Positions 35,950 to 47,532 are shown, numbered from the stretch's first letter. The stretch is 64,000 bases of DNA from Nannobrachium achirus (GCA_963921795.1 OY997651.1:39386856-39450855), one strand, 5' to 3'. The notes: a model not told the origin generated them from the letters alone. Numbers and translations are program-made.

Positions 35950-36390
35950 TACAGTTACAGTTTACAGTTTAGGCATTTAGCAGACACTCTTAATCCAGAG
36001 CGACTTACAATAAGCAAGGTAATACATCAATACAATAATCAATACATCAACATCAATACATGAATTGCATAGAAATATCAATCTAGAAAAAATAATATTA
36101 ACGTAGGTAGACCAAACACCTAATCAGTAAAAACTTTATATAAAACCTAAGAATGCTATCTAGCTTTCATGTGTGGTCATTGAGGGTAGGCGAGTGCTAT
36201 GGTGAGTGCTATGGGCTTAGGTGGAGTCTGAAGAAGAGGTGAGTCTTCAGGCCACGGCAGAAGCTAGGGAGTGAGTCAGTCGTTAAGTGTGACAGGGAGT
36301 TTGGGGGCCAGGAGGGCGAATTTAGGAAGAATGGATTTTCGTCCTGGGGTTATTAGCGAGGGTTTGTCAGCATCCCTGTGATGTTAGCTG
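35950..36390 (-). mobile_element. LINE-like 3' tail, reverse copy
   Basis: TTTAGGCATTTAGCAGACAC with CCAGAGCGACTTACAATAAG, the reverse of the 11640-11998 tail, then GTGAGTCTTCAGGCCACGG. Non-coding. Confidence 0.6.
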
Positions 36391-36858
36391 ATACCACATT
36401 TCACTGTGTATACAAAACATACAGTGACACGTACTGCAAAGGACTGTGGACCACGTTATTATTAGTTATTTATTTTCAAAAGGAAGCGTCTGTATCAGAA
36501 ATATTTCAGTAACGATCCGCCCAACCCTAGCAAAACTGTGAAAGGGATGTCATGTACCGTATCTTGATGAACTGATTTAGGTTGAGATATAGTAATAATT
36601 CTCCCCAAATGTATAAGAGTATGTATGGAAACCCAATCCAAGAACATTTTATTGTAAAACATGTTTTAGCCCAATAATCGTCTGTCATTTGTTGTATACT
36701 GTAGGTATAAAGATAAAAGACATTCTGATCAAAATAGTAATTCTTGTATGTTCTTCAGCTGTGGATGGTGGTCCCCGGACCATCTTGTCTTGCCCTAACG
36801 CCTTTCCTCTTGTCCTCTCCACCAATGCCAGGTGGGCTGTTAGCTCACCTGGCTACAT

Positions 36859-36860
<2 letters not shown>

Positions 36861-36928
<68 letters not shown>

Positions 36929-36931
36929 CAC
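36861..36931. repeat. (CA)n microsatellite
   Basis: About 35 CA units with one CG. Confidence 0.95.
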
Positions 36932-37136
36932 AGTATTTATTGACTCATCCCACTTTCTCTCTCTATCTCATTCCCTTGTTCTCTCTTCCTCTCAGTCTGT
37001 TTCGTTGTGTCTCTCATCCAGGCTGCTCTCGTCCCGGCCCCGTCTCACTCCACCTCCGCCCTGCCCTTTCCTCTCCTCCTGCTCTCGTTCTCTCCATCCG
37101 TCCCTCTAGCATTTCAACCAGACCTCTCCTCCTTTC

Positions 37137-37289
37137 TAGGGCCGATCTACAAGCACACAACGCCTTGTAGATCTGCTATTTTCACTAGTTTCGTGCAACA
37201 GTCTTGTATGATGAGGCAGGGCTTTAATTTACGAAAGGAACTTTTAAACTCGGAGATACAAGGTTTCTGCCCGACAGTGATGACATGGT
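37137..37289 (+). mobile_element. 'GTCGGG' family element, left part missing
   Basis: The hairpin is reduced to CGATCTACAAGCACACAACG followed by CCTTGTAGATCTGCTATTTT. The right half is normal and ends CTGCCCGACAGTGA. Confidence 0.65.
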
Positions 37290-37387
37290 ACAGTAATACA
37301 TTAGAGCTAAAAGGAATGGATAACACAACAAAAAAGGTCCTGCATGGGGACTTGTTTCCATTGTGGTCTCATGTATTCAATTCATCA

Positions 37388-37388
<1 letters not shown>

Positions 37389-37420
<32 letters not shown>

Positions 37421-37559
37421 TCCCTCACAGTAAGCCCACGTGTGGATCGTGGCTGGAGGCCTGTTATGAGTAAGCAGCAGTCATGCAGGATTGATCCGTC
37501 TGAGCAGACACTGTTCAAAGCTCCCAACATCACTGATTCCCTCCATCTATAACATAGAG

Positions 37560-37599
<40 letters not shown>

Positions 37600-37600
37600 A
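37389..37600. repeat. two (CT)n tracts
   Basis: CT at 37389-37420 and 37562-37600, about 140 bp apart. Confidence 0.9.
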
Positions 37601-37672
37601 GTCTCCCTATGTCTCTCTTTATGTCTCTCTTTCTCATTGTGGTTGTAATACACTGTATACTGTACTATAATA

Positions 37673-38071
37673 CAGTGGTCCTCAACCTTTTCAGGCTGCG
37701 ACCCCCAATATAATCATATTTTAACTGGGGACCCCCACCCTGACGAGCACTAAGAGTTGAGGCATTACATTTTGTATAACACTGTTCTATTGTGAAAATA
37801 GCTGATCTACATGCTCACAATGTGAGCATGTAGATCGGCTATTTTCACAATTTCTGCCACTAATATTTGACAATTTGGCTAATGTTTCATTTTAAATTTT
37901 AGAGGTATTAAAAGTCCTTAAATTGTCACTTTATACACTTAAACGTTATGTTGGTTTGATAACTGTTGAGTGAGAAAACAACATTGCACATTGAGTTAAC
38001 CATCTGGGGACCCCTCAAAAATAATTTGGGGACCCCCCTGGGGGTCCTGACCCGCATGTTGAGAACCACTG
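37673..38071 (+). mobile_element. 'GCGACCCC' hAT-like element with hairpin, copy 2
   Basis: CAGTGGTCCTCAACC to ATGTTGAGAACCACTG; flanks CTATAATA / CTATACAG match only in the first five bases. Hairpin 37790-37850 pairs TTGTGAAAATAGC...ATGCTCACA with its complement and has no loop excess. Confidence 0.82.
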
Positions 38072-38130
38072 CTATACAGTTGAACACCTTTGAACAAGTT
38101 TGTAGTAGCATCCTCTGCCAGGTTCTAAAT

Positions 38131-38325
38131 CAGTGGTTCTTAAACTTTGTCATGCCAAGGACCCCCCAAACAGAAGATGTGTTGTGCCAGGGACCCCCAG
38201 AAGAGAAGACATGTGTTTAAAGAATCATAATTATAGGCTATCAAACACTTTCAAAATGGTAAAAAGAAAAAAGCCAAGCTTGTACATCTGTGAGCTTGTA
38301 CACCTGCTACTTCTGAGAACCACTG
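38131..38325 (+). mobile_element. short hAT-like element with degenerate hairpin
   Basis: CAGTGGTTCTTAAAC to CTTCTGAGAACCACTG, flanks TTCTAAAT / TTCTAAAC (7 of 8). The hairpin 38271-38312 is reduced to AAGCTTGTACATCTGTGAGC and a CTTGTACACCTGCTACTT copy. Confidence 0.75.
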
Positions 38326-39020
38326 TTCTAAACCACTGTTCTATATCCTAAGAGTTCTCTGAAATGTATGTTGTCGATTTTGTATGTTGCTATATACAGT
38401 ATAGCTAAAATCTAAAATGACACATCAGATGCTTTCACGGTTTTAATGGGTTAAAAACCTTGCCTTGGTTATGTCCATGAATTGAATACCAAGGACTTCC
38501 GACGTAAACAAGACTGTTAAGGGACTTATTTGGGATGCTCCTGTTAGGCAGGGTGTTTAACTGTACTTGTACTGTCCTACATTTTTTACTGTATTGACTA
38601 TACTTGTACTGTTCTCCATTTTTGTCTAATAAAATATTCAATCGATCAATGGTTGAACGGAGTCTCTCAGGGCTCTATAGTGTATTTTCTGTTCATAATA
38701 TCTTCGCTTGTAGATCCGCAATTGTCTGCGAGAGTTTCCCCCCGAATTCAGATGCTGGGGTTTGTAAACATCTTCTACAGGTGTATATATACTAAATACT
38801 GTACAGGGATCATCAATACTGTATGTTCGTACACGGACAATTTGGGACAATGTAGTGTGGCAAGACATGGAAAATGGTCCATGGAAATTTTGTTTAAAAC
38901 AAAATTTTGTAAAAACAAATGTTTTTATTTTGATCATATGACCCAATCACTGAATGTCAGTCTCCAGGTTATATATATGACACTGATTTACTCTGACACA
39001 TTATAGGTCCCTAGCTAGGA

Positions 39021-39255
39021 CAGTGGTTCTCAAACGTTTTACTTTCAAGGACCCCCATGAAGGACCTTTCCCACTGGGCACGATACCGATAAAAAATATT
39101 GTTTTTCAATTGAAGTGGATGGTAGCGTCCACACCACAACCATGAAGCCATCATAATTGATGTGAACGCTGTTACCGACATATCGTTATCGTTATTGCGC
39201 CCAGTGGGAAAGGGCCTTAACTCTGAGAGTGTACAAAATGTGTACACTCTCAGAT
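39021..39255 (+). mobile_element. hAT-like fragment with second hairpin type and a nested element
   Basis: CAGTGGTTCTCAAACG start. AACTCTGAGAGTGTACAAAA pairs with TGTGTACACTCTCAGA at 39219-39255. A nested element 39061-39218 has termini AGGACCTTTCCCACTGGGC and GCCCAGTGGGAAAGGGCCT. Confidence 0.6.
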
Positions 39256-39312
39256 TTACAGACCTGTAATGGTCATTTAGGGCTAGCTCTTACAGTATGT
39301 GTTTGTCCACTC

Positions 39313-39786
39313 CAGGGGTCTTCAACAGGGGGTCCGGGACCCCTAGGGGGTCCTCAGAGTTACTACAGGGGGTCCTCCAATTTTTTGTGAATAACTTTTT
39401 TATATTAACCATTTGAACCCTAGCGTCCATATTCGGAGAACTTTTGCCAAAAATAGCAGATCTACAAGCTCTGATATTTTCGGCAAAGAAGTTTGTGTAG
39501 AGGGGAAAAAGAGCAGACTAAGAACAGAGTGAAAGGTCAGGTTTATTACGTTTATTAATTGACGGTTCAAGTGGTTAAATATCTGAAAACACAAATTGAC
39601 AAATCCAACAGACTTGTGAAGACAAATTTCCCCTCGGGGACAATAAAGATTATTATTATTATAAAAAAACACTGATGATTGTGCTGTCAAACAATGAAAC
39701 TATAATCTATGAAAGATTGTGGGGGTCCCTGCTTCATCTCTTTCTCAACTAAGGGGTCCTTGGCCTGAAAATGTTGAAGACCCCTG
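39313..39786 (-). mobile_element. 'GGGGTCTTCAAC' hAT-like element, copy 2, inverted
   Basis: CAGGGGTCTTCAACAGG to ATGTTGAAGACCCCTG, flanks GTCCACTC / GTCTACTC (7 of 8). The hairpin 39444-39488 has lost most of one arm. Confidence 0.85.
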
Positions 39787-40187
39787 GTCTACTCATTTTG
39801 TGTTTCTGTAGAAAAAATATAATTTTGAAAAAAATGTTCATGCACCACCAGTGCCACAATCCAACATGGCGATGACCTAATAGATGACTAAATACTGTGT
39901 CATAGTTACATAGCATCCAAGGTGCTGGGTGGCTGGGGGATAAGGACAGAGAAACAAACAAAGAAAGACTCATAGTAGCACACATGGTTCCCTATAGGCC
40001 ATGGGGTAACAACACCCACAGAGGGCCTGCTGACAAACACAAGCTGGGCAGCACAGGGGACTTGAGGAGATGATTTATTTGACTCAGCTGCATTTTTGAA
40101 TACGGGTGTTATGCAAGGATATACTTTTTTTTACACCCTTGAAATGCATCTGCTCTCATATGGAGCTATAAAGGCCTGATATACAGG

Positions 40188-40189
<2 letters not shown>

Positions 40190-40264
<75 letters not shown>

Positions 40265-40274
40265 AAATAGATAA

Positions 40275-40363
<89 letters not shown>

Positions 40364-40374
40364 ACACACACACT
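40190..40374. repeat. opposed (GT)n and (CA)n tracts
   Basis: About 36 GT units (40190-40261), a 16-base spacer, then about 48 CA units (40278-40374). The two can pair as a 70-bp hairpin. Confidence 0.95.
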
Positions 40375-41151
40375 GCAAGAGTGTGTTCACTATGTTGCCA
40401 TTCCTATTTTCTTGATAGGCCTGATGGTTATAAGTACCTCAAAATCCCCCCTTCCCTTCGATTTCCCTCCTATAAATAGGCTATATTCTGGAACCATCTC
40501 TCTGGAACTTGAAGAGGGAAATATGCGCAAAAAGATGGCACGAAGCTCCGCTATAGCGAGTAGCGACGTAAAAGGTGGACTAAATGAAAACTACTAGTAA
40601 TAACATGACCATACAGCTCAGTGAAGTGCATCATTGTTATTGCCACCGTGACTGAGCCTGCCCTGCGGGATATGATAAGGCAGCTTGTATTACGCTTACG
40701 CTCTCTTGTGTGTCTCACTGTTGTGGTCGCTTTCCTTCTCAGTTCTACCCAGGAGACGCAGTAAATATTGTGGCCTTATAACGCATTATCTATACGGCCA
40801 CGACCACGACAACAAAACAAACGTGATTAACACAAAGCTTCGGGGTGATTGGGAAGAAGGGGAGGGGGATAGGAGGATAGCCTACACGACAACACGGATT
40901 ATTCCGCATGACATCTGCCATTGCTTTTATCAGACACAAGAGACAACATATACTGTAGATGTCTATTATCCCATGATGATGAACCAAAAAAAACATCCAG
41001 GATGATCTTTTTTTCCTGCGTCTGTGTGTGGATCGGTCTATCCAGCAGCAAGAGTGTCTGCCAGTATAGGCAGGCATGAGGGGACTAATAGCTACACAAG
41101 GGGATTCCACCTTACACACATCAGACAATAAATAGTCTACTACATTGAAGG

Positions 41152-41200
41152 ACATCATCATCATCATCACCACCACCATCATCATCATCATCATCATCAC
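41152..41200. repeat. (CAT)n / (CAC)n microsatellite
   Basis: CATCAT and CACCAC units. Confidence 0.9.
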
Positions 41201-41248
41201 GCACGCACACACACGCGAGAGAGCGCGCACTGATGCCATTCTCATAAC

Positions 41249-41697
41249 CAGGGACGTGCAGAGAATGTTAGAGAGGCAGGGGCTGACATTTCTAAAAGAG
41301 CCTTTTGGTGAAAATACTGAAAATAGCAGACTTCCAAGCTCACAACACGCCGCCCTGCGACGCATTGTGAGCTTGGAGGACGGCTATTTTCAGTACTTGA
41401 TACCACACTCAACTAAGCATAATAATCATGTAAATTCTGGAGATATGGCATAACTGGCGTAATTTCTCAGAGGGAAATTCTTTCAACATTTAAGATGCTG
41501 CATTCAAGTTCAAGAGAGTTTGGACAAGGCAATTCTCTTGATTTGCTGCCTTTAGGTATATGGCATGGAAAAAGGGCATTTTAATTTCTTTCACCATAGT
41601 AAAAACTGCATTTATGGTCTGGAAAGGGCAATTTTTACAGACAGATAAAAGGGCAGGGGCTCAAGCCCCCTTTGATGTCTATGTGTGCACGTGCCTG
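41249..41697 (+). mobile_element. 'GGGACGTGC' element with hairpin, copy 3, complete
   Basis: CAGGGACGTGCAGAG to GTGCACGTGCCTG with a perfect 8-bp duplication CTCATAAC (41241-41248, 41698-41705). Hairpin 41315-41397 has mirrored TACTG / CAGTA flanks and the family variant TTCCAAGCTCACAA / TTGTGAGCTTGGAG. Confidence 0.92.
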
Positions 41698-42123
41698 CTC
41701 ATAACTGCAATAGAGCGGACAAAAGCACGGACCGCCGTATCATCATCAGTAGCATCCATTGCGGATAATCTTATTATATCAGTTATTAGGAGGACACAAC
41801 AAAATTAATAAATACCCGCTGATGTTTGCCGAGGAGGGGGTCCTGGGGGCTCGGAGGTCCAGTGGATGGTTTTAAATTCCTCTGGTGGTTGTCAGTCAGT
41901 CAGTCGGTCGGTCAGTCAGTACAGTGCAGTCACCGTACGGCCTCGCAGTGCGCTAACAACACGAACACAAACACCGCTGCTGGAAGCACCATCATGGTCA
42001 TCATCATCCTGTTGCCATAACATCACACTGACACTACACTGGGGCCGGATGGGAGAGAGATTGCTCGCTCCTCTGCAAGAAAACTGTAGTCGTGGTCCAA
42101 CAGATACCCCGTCGTCACGCCCA

Positions 42124-42124
<1 letters not shown>

Positions 42125-42162
<38 letters not shown>

Positions 42163-42163
42163 A
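42125..42163. repeat. (CT)n microsatellite
   Basis: CT repeat next to a GGGACGTTCGCGAACGA sequence that is partly shared with 53280-53330. Confidence 0.9.
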
Positions 42164-42582
42164 GGCTCTCGCTCTTAGAGGCGGGACGTTCGCGAACGAA
42201 TAGAGTCGACTGAACGGCTCTTTGAAATGAACGATGGGATCCGGCTCGCAGTAAAGAGCCGGAGGGAAGCGCGACCACGTGTGCCGGCCAGGAGCTAAGC
42301 TCGACTTTGAAACCGGGGGGTTCGAACGCAACCAGGGATGGAGGATCGACACCTCCTCCTACCACGACTCCGTCCAGTGTCCTCCCGGTGGGGGCTCCTC
42401 ACTGGCAGGTGAGTCAGTAGGATACAACAGTACGTCCTCCCAGTGGGAGGACATGAAGACATGCCATACAAACTGTGATGCATTTGTGAATCTGTGCCTG
42501 CAATTTCATTTTATCCACAAGTTTCCAACGTCCCATCGTACATTTCACAGATGGTGTTCGGCAGTTCTGGCGTCGCAGCCGA

Positions 42583-42625
42583 GAGTGATCTACAAGCGAC
42601 GTGAGCTTGTATGTCTGCTGTTATC
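42583..42625. repeat. hairpin cassette fragment
   Basis: GATCTACAAGCGACGTGAGC followed by CTTGTATGTCTGCTGTT; the outer left arm is gone. Confidence 0.5.
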
Positions 42626-43004
42626 CGGACGTGTCCCACACATAATTCTACAGTAGACTCTGACAGAAACAGGTGGATAAGTATTTTAGTGGATTGATTT
42701 TACTTGGTCTGTTGCTATTGGTTGTCATTGCTGATTATAATTACATCTAACGATGCTTCTCCTCCATTCACGTTTGGTGAATGTAGCCTTGGCCAGGAAA
42801 ATTTGATGTCTTCAGGCGGTAACCATCGATCATCAGGTGTTTCGACCCGTGAACCCTCCGCTACACCCTCCTGATGGCCGGGTCGGCAGTGGTGGCCAAA
42901 TCACCTCCTCCTGGCCAAGGCTAAACTCCCCTCTCCTGCTCTATTTGTTTTTGAAGCGGTGAAAACCACTTCCTATGAGTGGCTTTGTGTGTATCACGCC
43001 CATA

Positions 43005-43830
43005 TATGGTCATTTTAGTCCAGAATGAACAGGCTTTTTCAAAAACAGAATGTCCGTTTAATTACCATATATGGTGATCTCAGTCCAGAATGAACAGGGT
43101 TTTTCAAAAACACAATGTATGTCACCTCATGTCCATATATGGTCACTCCAGGCCAGAATGAACAGGTTTTTCCTGTCCCGTACGTGCGAAATATCAGTCC
43201 AGAATGAATTGGCTTTTTCAAAAAGCAAAATGTGTCTCCCATGCAAGGTTATTATAGTAAACGAAAACTAACTAAAAAACGAAAACTAGAATGGAAAAAC
43301 ATTTTAGTTAACTGAAATAAAAATTAAAACTAAGCTTTTAAAAAAAACTAAAACTAACTGAAACGATATTGTGTGTTTACAAAACTAACTAAAATAAACT
43401 AAAATTATAGAGAAAATCTCCTTAGTTTTCGTCTTTTGTCAAAGAGAGAAGTTGTATGTCTCAACATTCCTGCCACTCTCAACAATATGATGTTTTGTTG
43501 ATTTTCTTTATTAGACAATACTTTTTCCGGAGCTTTTTTAATCTCACCCCTGACAAATACCCCATATTACGTAAAAGACTAAAACTAACACTAAAACTAA
43601 TAAAAACTAAACTAAAACTAAGCATTTTCAAAAAATAAAAACTAAACGAAACTAGCAACCTCACTTTAAAAACGAATTAAAACTAAACTGTAATTGAAAA
43701 CAAAACCTCAAAACTAATAAAAATAAAAACTAATGGAAAAATCCAAAACTATTATAACCCTGGTCCCATGTCCATATCTGGTAATTTCAGTTCAGAATGA
43801 ATAGGCTTTATCTGTCCTGTACGTCCAGAA
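43005..43830. repeat. tandem repeat of about 65 bp, interrupted by a transposon
   Basis: Units with CCATATATGG and CCAGAATGAACAGGCTTTTT recur about four times from 43005 to 43240, with a fifth after the insertion at 43764-43830. Confidence 0.75.
43244..43762. mobile_element. A-rich element with CAAGGTTATTATAG / CTATTATAACCCTG ends
   Basis: The interior is rich in AACTAAAAC repeats. Flanks CTCCCATG / GTCCCATG (7 of 8). Confidence 0.8.
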
Positions 43831-44242
43831 TATGTGTGCGGTGTCCCTCCCGGTCAGATGAATGGATACTTTGAGGATTGGTCAAGCTTCACATGATAAT
43901 TTGGCCTTCAGGTTTTATCTGTCTTGTACATGCAATAGGTCTCACCTATTGCAGCAATGACAAATAGCCACATAAGAGCAAAAGAAAAGGCACAATAAGA
44001 ATATACAGATGCTAACAGAATGGTAAAAAGTAGCATTAAGGCAGGCAAGAGTAAATACATTGAAAATCTAGCAGAAGTTGAAAAATTTAGTAGGCCACAA
44101 AGATAACAGAAACTGAAATAATTATAGAGGGATGCAGTTGACAAACAACTAAGAGACCAGCTAGCAGGACTTTTTATATATTTTCTTAAAACCTATTATA
44201 CCGGCTGTCATACCGGCTCTCCAGAGAATTCTATACTAAGAT

Positions 44243-45358
44243 TCACCGCTTCACTTCGAACCGAGGTTTGATTTTTTTCCAACAAGAGGCTCCTCTGGGG
44301 AGGTATTTGGTGGGTCCCTCCTGAGGTCTTGAGGTGACACAGGTGCGTAGAGTAGCCAGTTCCCACCTTATGTTATGTGTGAGTCCTGCCTGCTCCACAC
44401 CATGCCGGATAACTGCTAGTTTGCAGAGCATCTTCAGGCTAGGACTTAAGTCCAAGATGAAAAGGTCCTTGGCTGTTTTGTATCCTCCAAAGATGATGAT
44501 ACAATCTCCCACCATGCAACAGCACATCCCATACGTCAGAGGCGGTCCTTTCCCTTTGGGCTTAACCTTCTTCCAGGAGAAACTCTCTGGGTTGAATTTC
44601 CACAGATCATTGAAGTTCCAGAAATTGCTGCAGCCACCACCAAAAATGTACAGCTCTCCATTGTAGGCAAAGGCTGAATGATCATAGCGTATTTCTGGAA
44701 ACCGCTGTGCAGAAGGTGTGTTCATCCAGCGATTGGTCTTTGTGTCAAACACTCTGAGGGTGTAGTCCTGGCCCTGAACAAGCCAGCCCCCAAATACAAA
44801 CATCTTCGTCCCGATGATGGTGGCAGAATGACAGTCTGAATCAGGTGGTGCAGTGCCTCTGGTGTCAATTGAAGACCAGACCATTGTGGTGGTGTCCAAC
44901 TTGAACATGTCATTAGTCCGTCTCTGCAGCGAGATGTATCCTCCATGGATAAACATGACCTTCCCCAAGACACAGGCTGAGTGGTCCTCTCTCTCAAGTG
45001 GAACAGTCCCAGAAACCCTGGGTTTGAACCATCTGTGGGTGTCCACATCAAATGCATAAAGCACGTTGCACCACTCACTTCTATAGTATTTCTTACCTCC
45101 CCAGATGTAGATATCTTCTATCAGCACAGCTGTGTGGCCACTGACCTTGGGTGGTACCTCAAGGGGACGATCTTCTCCTGTTGACACCGGCAGAACCTTC
45201 CTCCAGCGTAAAGACACTGTGTTGAAAACACTGACGTCAATTTGAGCTGTGTTTCCATCACGTAGCCCTCCAAAGTAGTACACCTTGTCTCCGACGGTAA
45301 CAGCAGAATAACAGCCTCCTTTTCGTTCTCCAGTCAGATGTACCGTCCAGCAAAACAT
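44243..45358 (-). CDS. intronless Kelch-repeat protein, KLHDC3-like (probable retained retrogene)
   Basis: KLHDC3 is a substrate receptor of CUL2 ubiquitin ligases that reads C-terminal degrons. This 371-residue ORF (human KLHDC3 is about 382) aligns over its whole length, from MFCWTVHLTG (human MLRWTVHL) to SPSLKMLCKLAVI and IRWEL. Six Kelch blades are visible, with GG pairs at about 30, 87, 139, 190, 240 and 291. Sequences such as NVLYAFDVDTHRWFKPRVSG are almost identical to KLHDC3. An elongin BC-box of the form SLxxxCxxxV is kept at 307-316. The following Cul2-box-like stretch LTHNIRWEL (326-334) has Thr where KLHDC3 has Pro. The parent gene has many introns and this copy has none, so retroposition is inferred. 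No poly-A tail or target duplication is visible, which fits an old copy. The intact frame despite strong divergence argues for function. The last 30 residues are unlike KLHDC3. Confidence 0.88.
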   Translation of the reverse strand: MFCWTVHLTGERKGGCYSAVTVGDKVYYFGGLRDGNTAQIDVSVFNTVSLRWRKVLPVSTGEDRPLEVPPKVSGHTAVLIEDIYIWGGKKYYRSEWCNVLYAFDVDTHRWFKPRVSGTVPLEREDHSACVLGKVMFIHGGYISLQRRTNDMFKLDTTTMVWSSIDTRGTAPPDSDCHSATIIGTKMFVFGGWLVQGQDYTLRVFDTKTNRWMNTPSAQRFPEIRYDHSAFAYNGELYIFGGGCSNFWNFNDLWKFNPESFSWKKVKPKGKGPPLTYGMCCCMVGDCIIIFGGYKTAKDLFILDLSPSLKMLCKLAVIRHGVEQAGLTHNIRWELATLRTCVTSRPQEGPTKYLPRGASCWKKIKPRFEVKR

Positions 45359-45429
45359 GTCTCACACCGTAAATCTCGTCAGAATCATAAAGTCCTAGGG
45401 TGTTATCGTTTATATTGGTTCAGTGGCAC

Positions 45430-45475
45430 AAACGTCACGCGTGTGGATTGGTTTATCGGTTGGGTTGACCAATCA
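45430..45475 (-). promoter_or_regulatory. possible proximal promoter elements of the KLHDC3-like gene
   Basis: Reading the minus strand, a CCAAT box lies about 90 nt upstream of the ATG (plus-strand ATTGG at 45447-45451), with a reversed one at 45469-45473. A CRE-like half site TGACGT is at 45437-45432. Spacing suits a short proximal promoter, but these motifs are common and no start site is known. Confidence 0.3.
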
Positions 45476-45845
45476 GGGAAAACGACGATGAGCGTTGATC
45501 TCCTAATATGGTCTATATTGAGTTCTCCCTCGTTACCTGGCAGATCACTGAACACTGTTCAGCAGTGTTGACAAATACACTTCAAAGGAAGATGCTACGG
45601 CAGCTGGATTTGTTGGTAATAGTTGGTTATTTCTCCAATATGAAATAAAGCCTGGAGATGTTACACTGGATACCGCCCTGTTCTCTCTCCTGTTGTGTTC
45701 CTAGGACCAGGGTGGAGATGTCACCTGAGTTGCAATGCTTCACCTCCAACTGAACTGGGTCTTATATTCTCTCCTCTGGATATGCCACATTATTGGCCTA
45801 ATGCTGATGTCACTCTGTCCTTACTTGCCGGATCTTACATGCGTT

Positions 45846-46010
45846 AACTTGTGACACATTGTGAGCTTGTAGATCGGCCTTTTTCAACTGGCTGAAATGT
45901 ATAGTGTTGAAGTGATTTGTAATTATATGCGTTGTGACACATTGTGAGCTTGTAGATCGGCTATTTTCAACTGGCCGAAATGTATAGTGTTGAAGTGATT
46001 TGTAATTATA
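45846..46010 (+). repeat. tandem duplication of a half hairpin with its flank
   Basis: Two copies of about 82 bp, each TGTGACACATTGTGAGCTTG then TAGATCGGC, TTTTTCAACTGGC and GAAATGTATAGTGTTGAAG. Only the right arm of the cassette is present in each. Confidence 0.8.
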
Positions 46011-46117
46011 ATCAAAATCTACAAAGTAACTATAGTAACTAAAGTGAGGCAGTCTTTTGAATGGCTCTTTGAAAGAACGGAACCCAGAGATCCGGCTCAC
46101 TTCAAACAGCCATAAAT

Positions 46118-46121
<4 letters not shown>

Positions 46122-46163
<42 letters not shown>
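46122..46163. repeat. (CT)n microsatellite
   Basis: Pure CT. Confidence 0.95.
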
Positions 46164-46166
<3 letters not shown>

Positions 46167-46380
46167 TGCTGCTGACTCCGCCCACGGCCCCGCCTGCGCT
46201 AACGATGTACAGTCATCATGTATTGTGTACAGTAGGCTACGCTACAGTACGGTGCATAAATGGGTTCTTTATTGTCTCACAGTGTGAAAGAATTAAGGCA
46301 GATTGCTAGCCTATTATAGTGAAGTGGGGGGTTTGTGGATTTGGAATTATTTTTTCATGAGACACACCTTTGCACCTTAG

Positions 46381-46383
46381 TGT

Positions 46384-46448
<65 letters not shown>

Positions 46449-46454
46449 CGCGTG

Positions 46455-46540
<86 letters not shown>

Positions 46541-46563
46541 TGCGTGTGTGTGCTTGTGTGTGT
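46381..46563. repeat. long (GT)n / (CG)n microsatellite
   Basis: GT interrupted by a CGCGCGCGCG block, an alternating purine-pyrimidine stretch of about 180 bp. Confidence 0.95.
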
Positions 46564-47159
46564 TTTCATGCATGTCTATGCCTATTATGACATGCCCAAG
46601 TAGCCTACATGGCATAAGTTATCAATTATCTATAATTGATCCTTGTTGAGTTCGATTAACAGTTGCAGCCCTAGCCCCAAGTACTGACTACACAGGGAAG
46701 CCATGCAGGCCGGGCCGGCCCAATATGCTTTGTTCAGCACTAACAAAACATTTTTATTTTTTACGCCTAAATGTAATGTCGTTAACATGTATTAGGAACA
46801 GACTCAGTAAAGGCTATATTGGCTAATAGCTATACTATGCTTCCTTGAGGAATGCCGTAGCTCACTGCATGGGAGATAGGCAGGCAGATTTTTCATCCAG
46901 TTCACTGATGCACAATCAAAGCCGACTGCATTCAATTTATACATCTATAGTGATTTACAGTGTGAGATGACTGCAACGAACCAAAAAGCCTGCAACACTC
47001 CAGATTAAATAAAATATTTATGGTGCACAGCTCGATAATGACATGAAACAATGAAGGAATATCCTTTTCACATGGTTTATTTACCTCTCGTGGAAAGAAA
47101 ACAACAGAAGCGTCAGGTTGAAGACCAACAGGACCTTCGAAGACCTGATGGTCTTCCCT

Positions 47160-47532
47160 ATAGCCTGGATGCCAGCCTGGTCGCTCCGTTCTGCGATTTG
47201 TTTGTATCTCCGCATCACAGTCTGGAAAGCCCTGTATCTCCAAGGGGAGGTGGTGGATGGAACTCGGTGCTGACTCGGTGGAATCCAACCGCGGCTTCTT
47301 ATTGGTCTGTGGTGCGGAGCGGGAAATATACCAGTGTGTATTGGCTGGCTGATGACGTAGCTACCCTAACCCTACTCTGATTCGTTGGAACAACATCCAA
47401 TCAGCAACGACGTTACCTACGTCACAACAACTGACTTTCGGAAATACAAGTCAACTGAATCTTTTTCCAGACTGTGATGCGGAGAGACAAAACAAATCGC
47501 GGAACGGAGCAAACAGGCTGGCACCCAGGCTA
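47160..47532. mobile_element. Mutator-like foldback element with 10-bp target duplication
   Basis: The arm from ATAGCCTGGATGCCAGCCTG onward (47160-47227) is the near complement of 47464-47532 ending GGCTGGCACCCAGGCTA. It is flanked by a perfect 10-bp duplication GGTCTTCCCT (47150-47159, 47533-47542). Long arms plus that length suggest a Mutator-like origin. Confidence 0.82.

Noticed and set aside
40131..40390. ORFs rich in Cys-Val and Thr-His
   Set aside because: They are translations of GT/CA repeats, as are those near 2634-2895, 9316-10050, 32584-32813 and 46306-46649.
42279..42656. 125-codon ORF
   Set aside because: It covers a hairpin fragment and other repeat-like sequence and resembles no known family.
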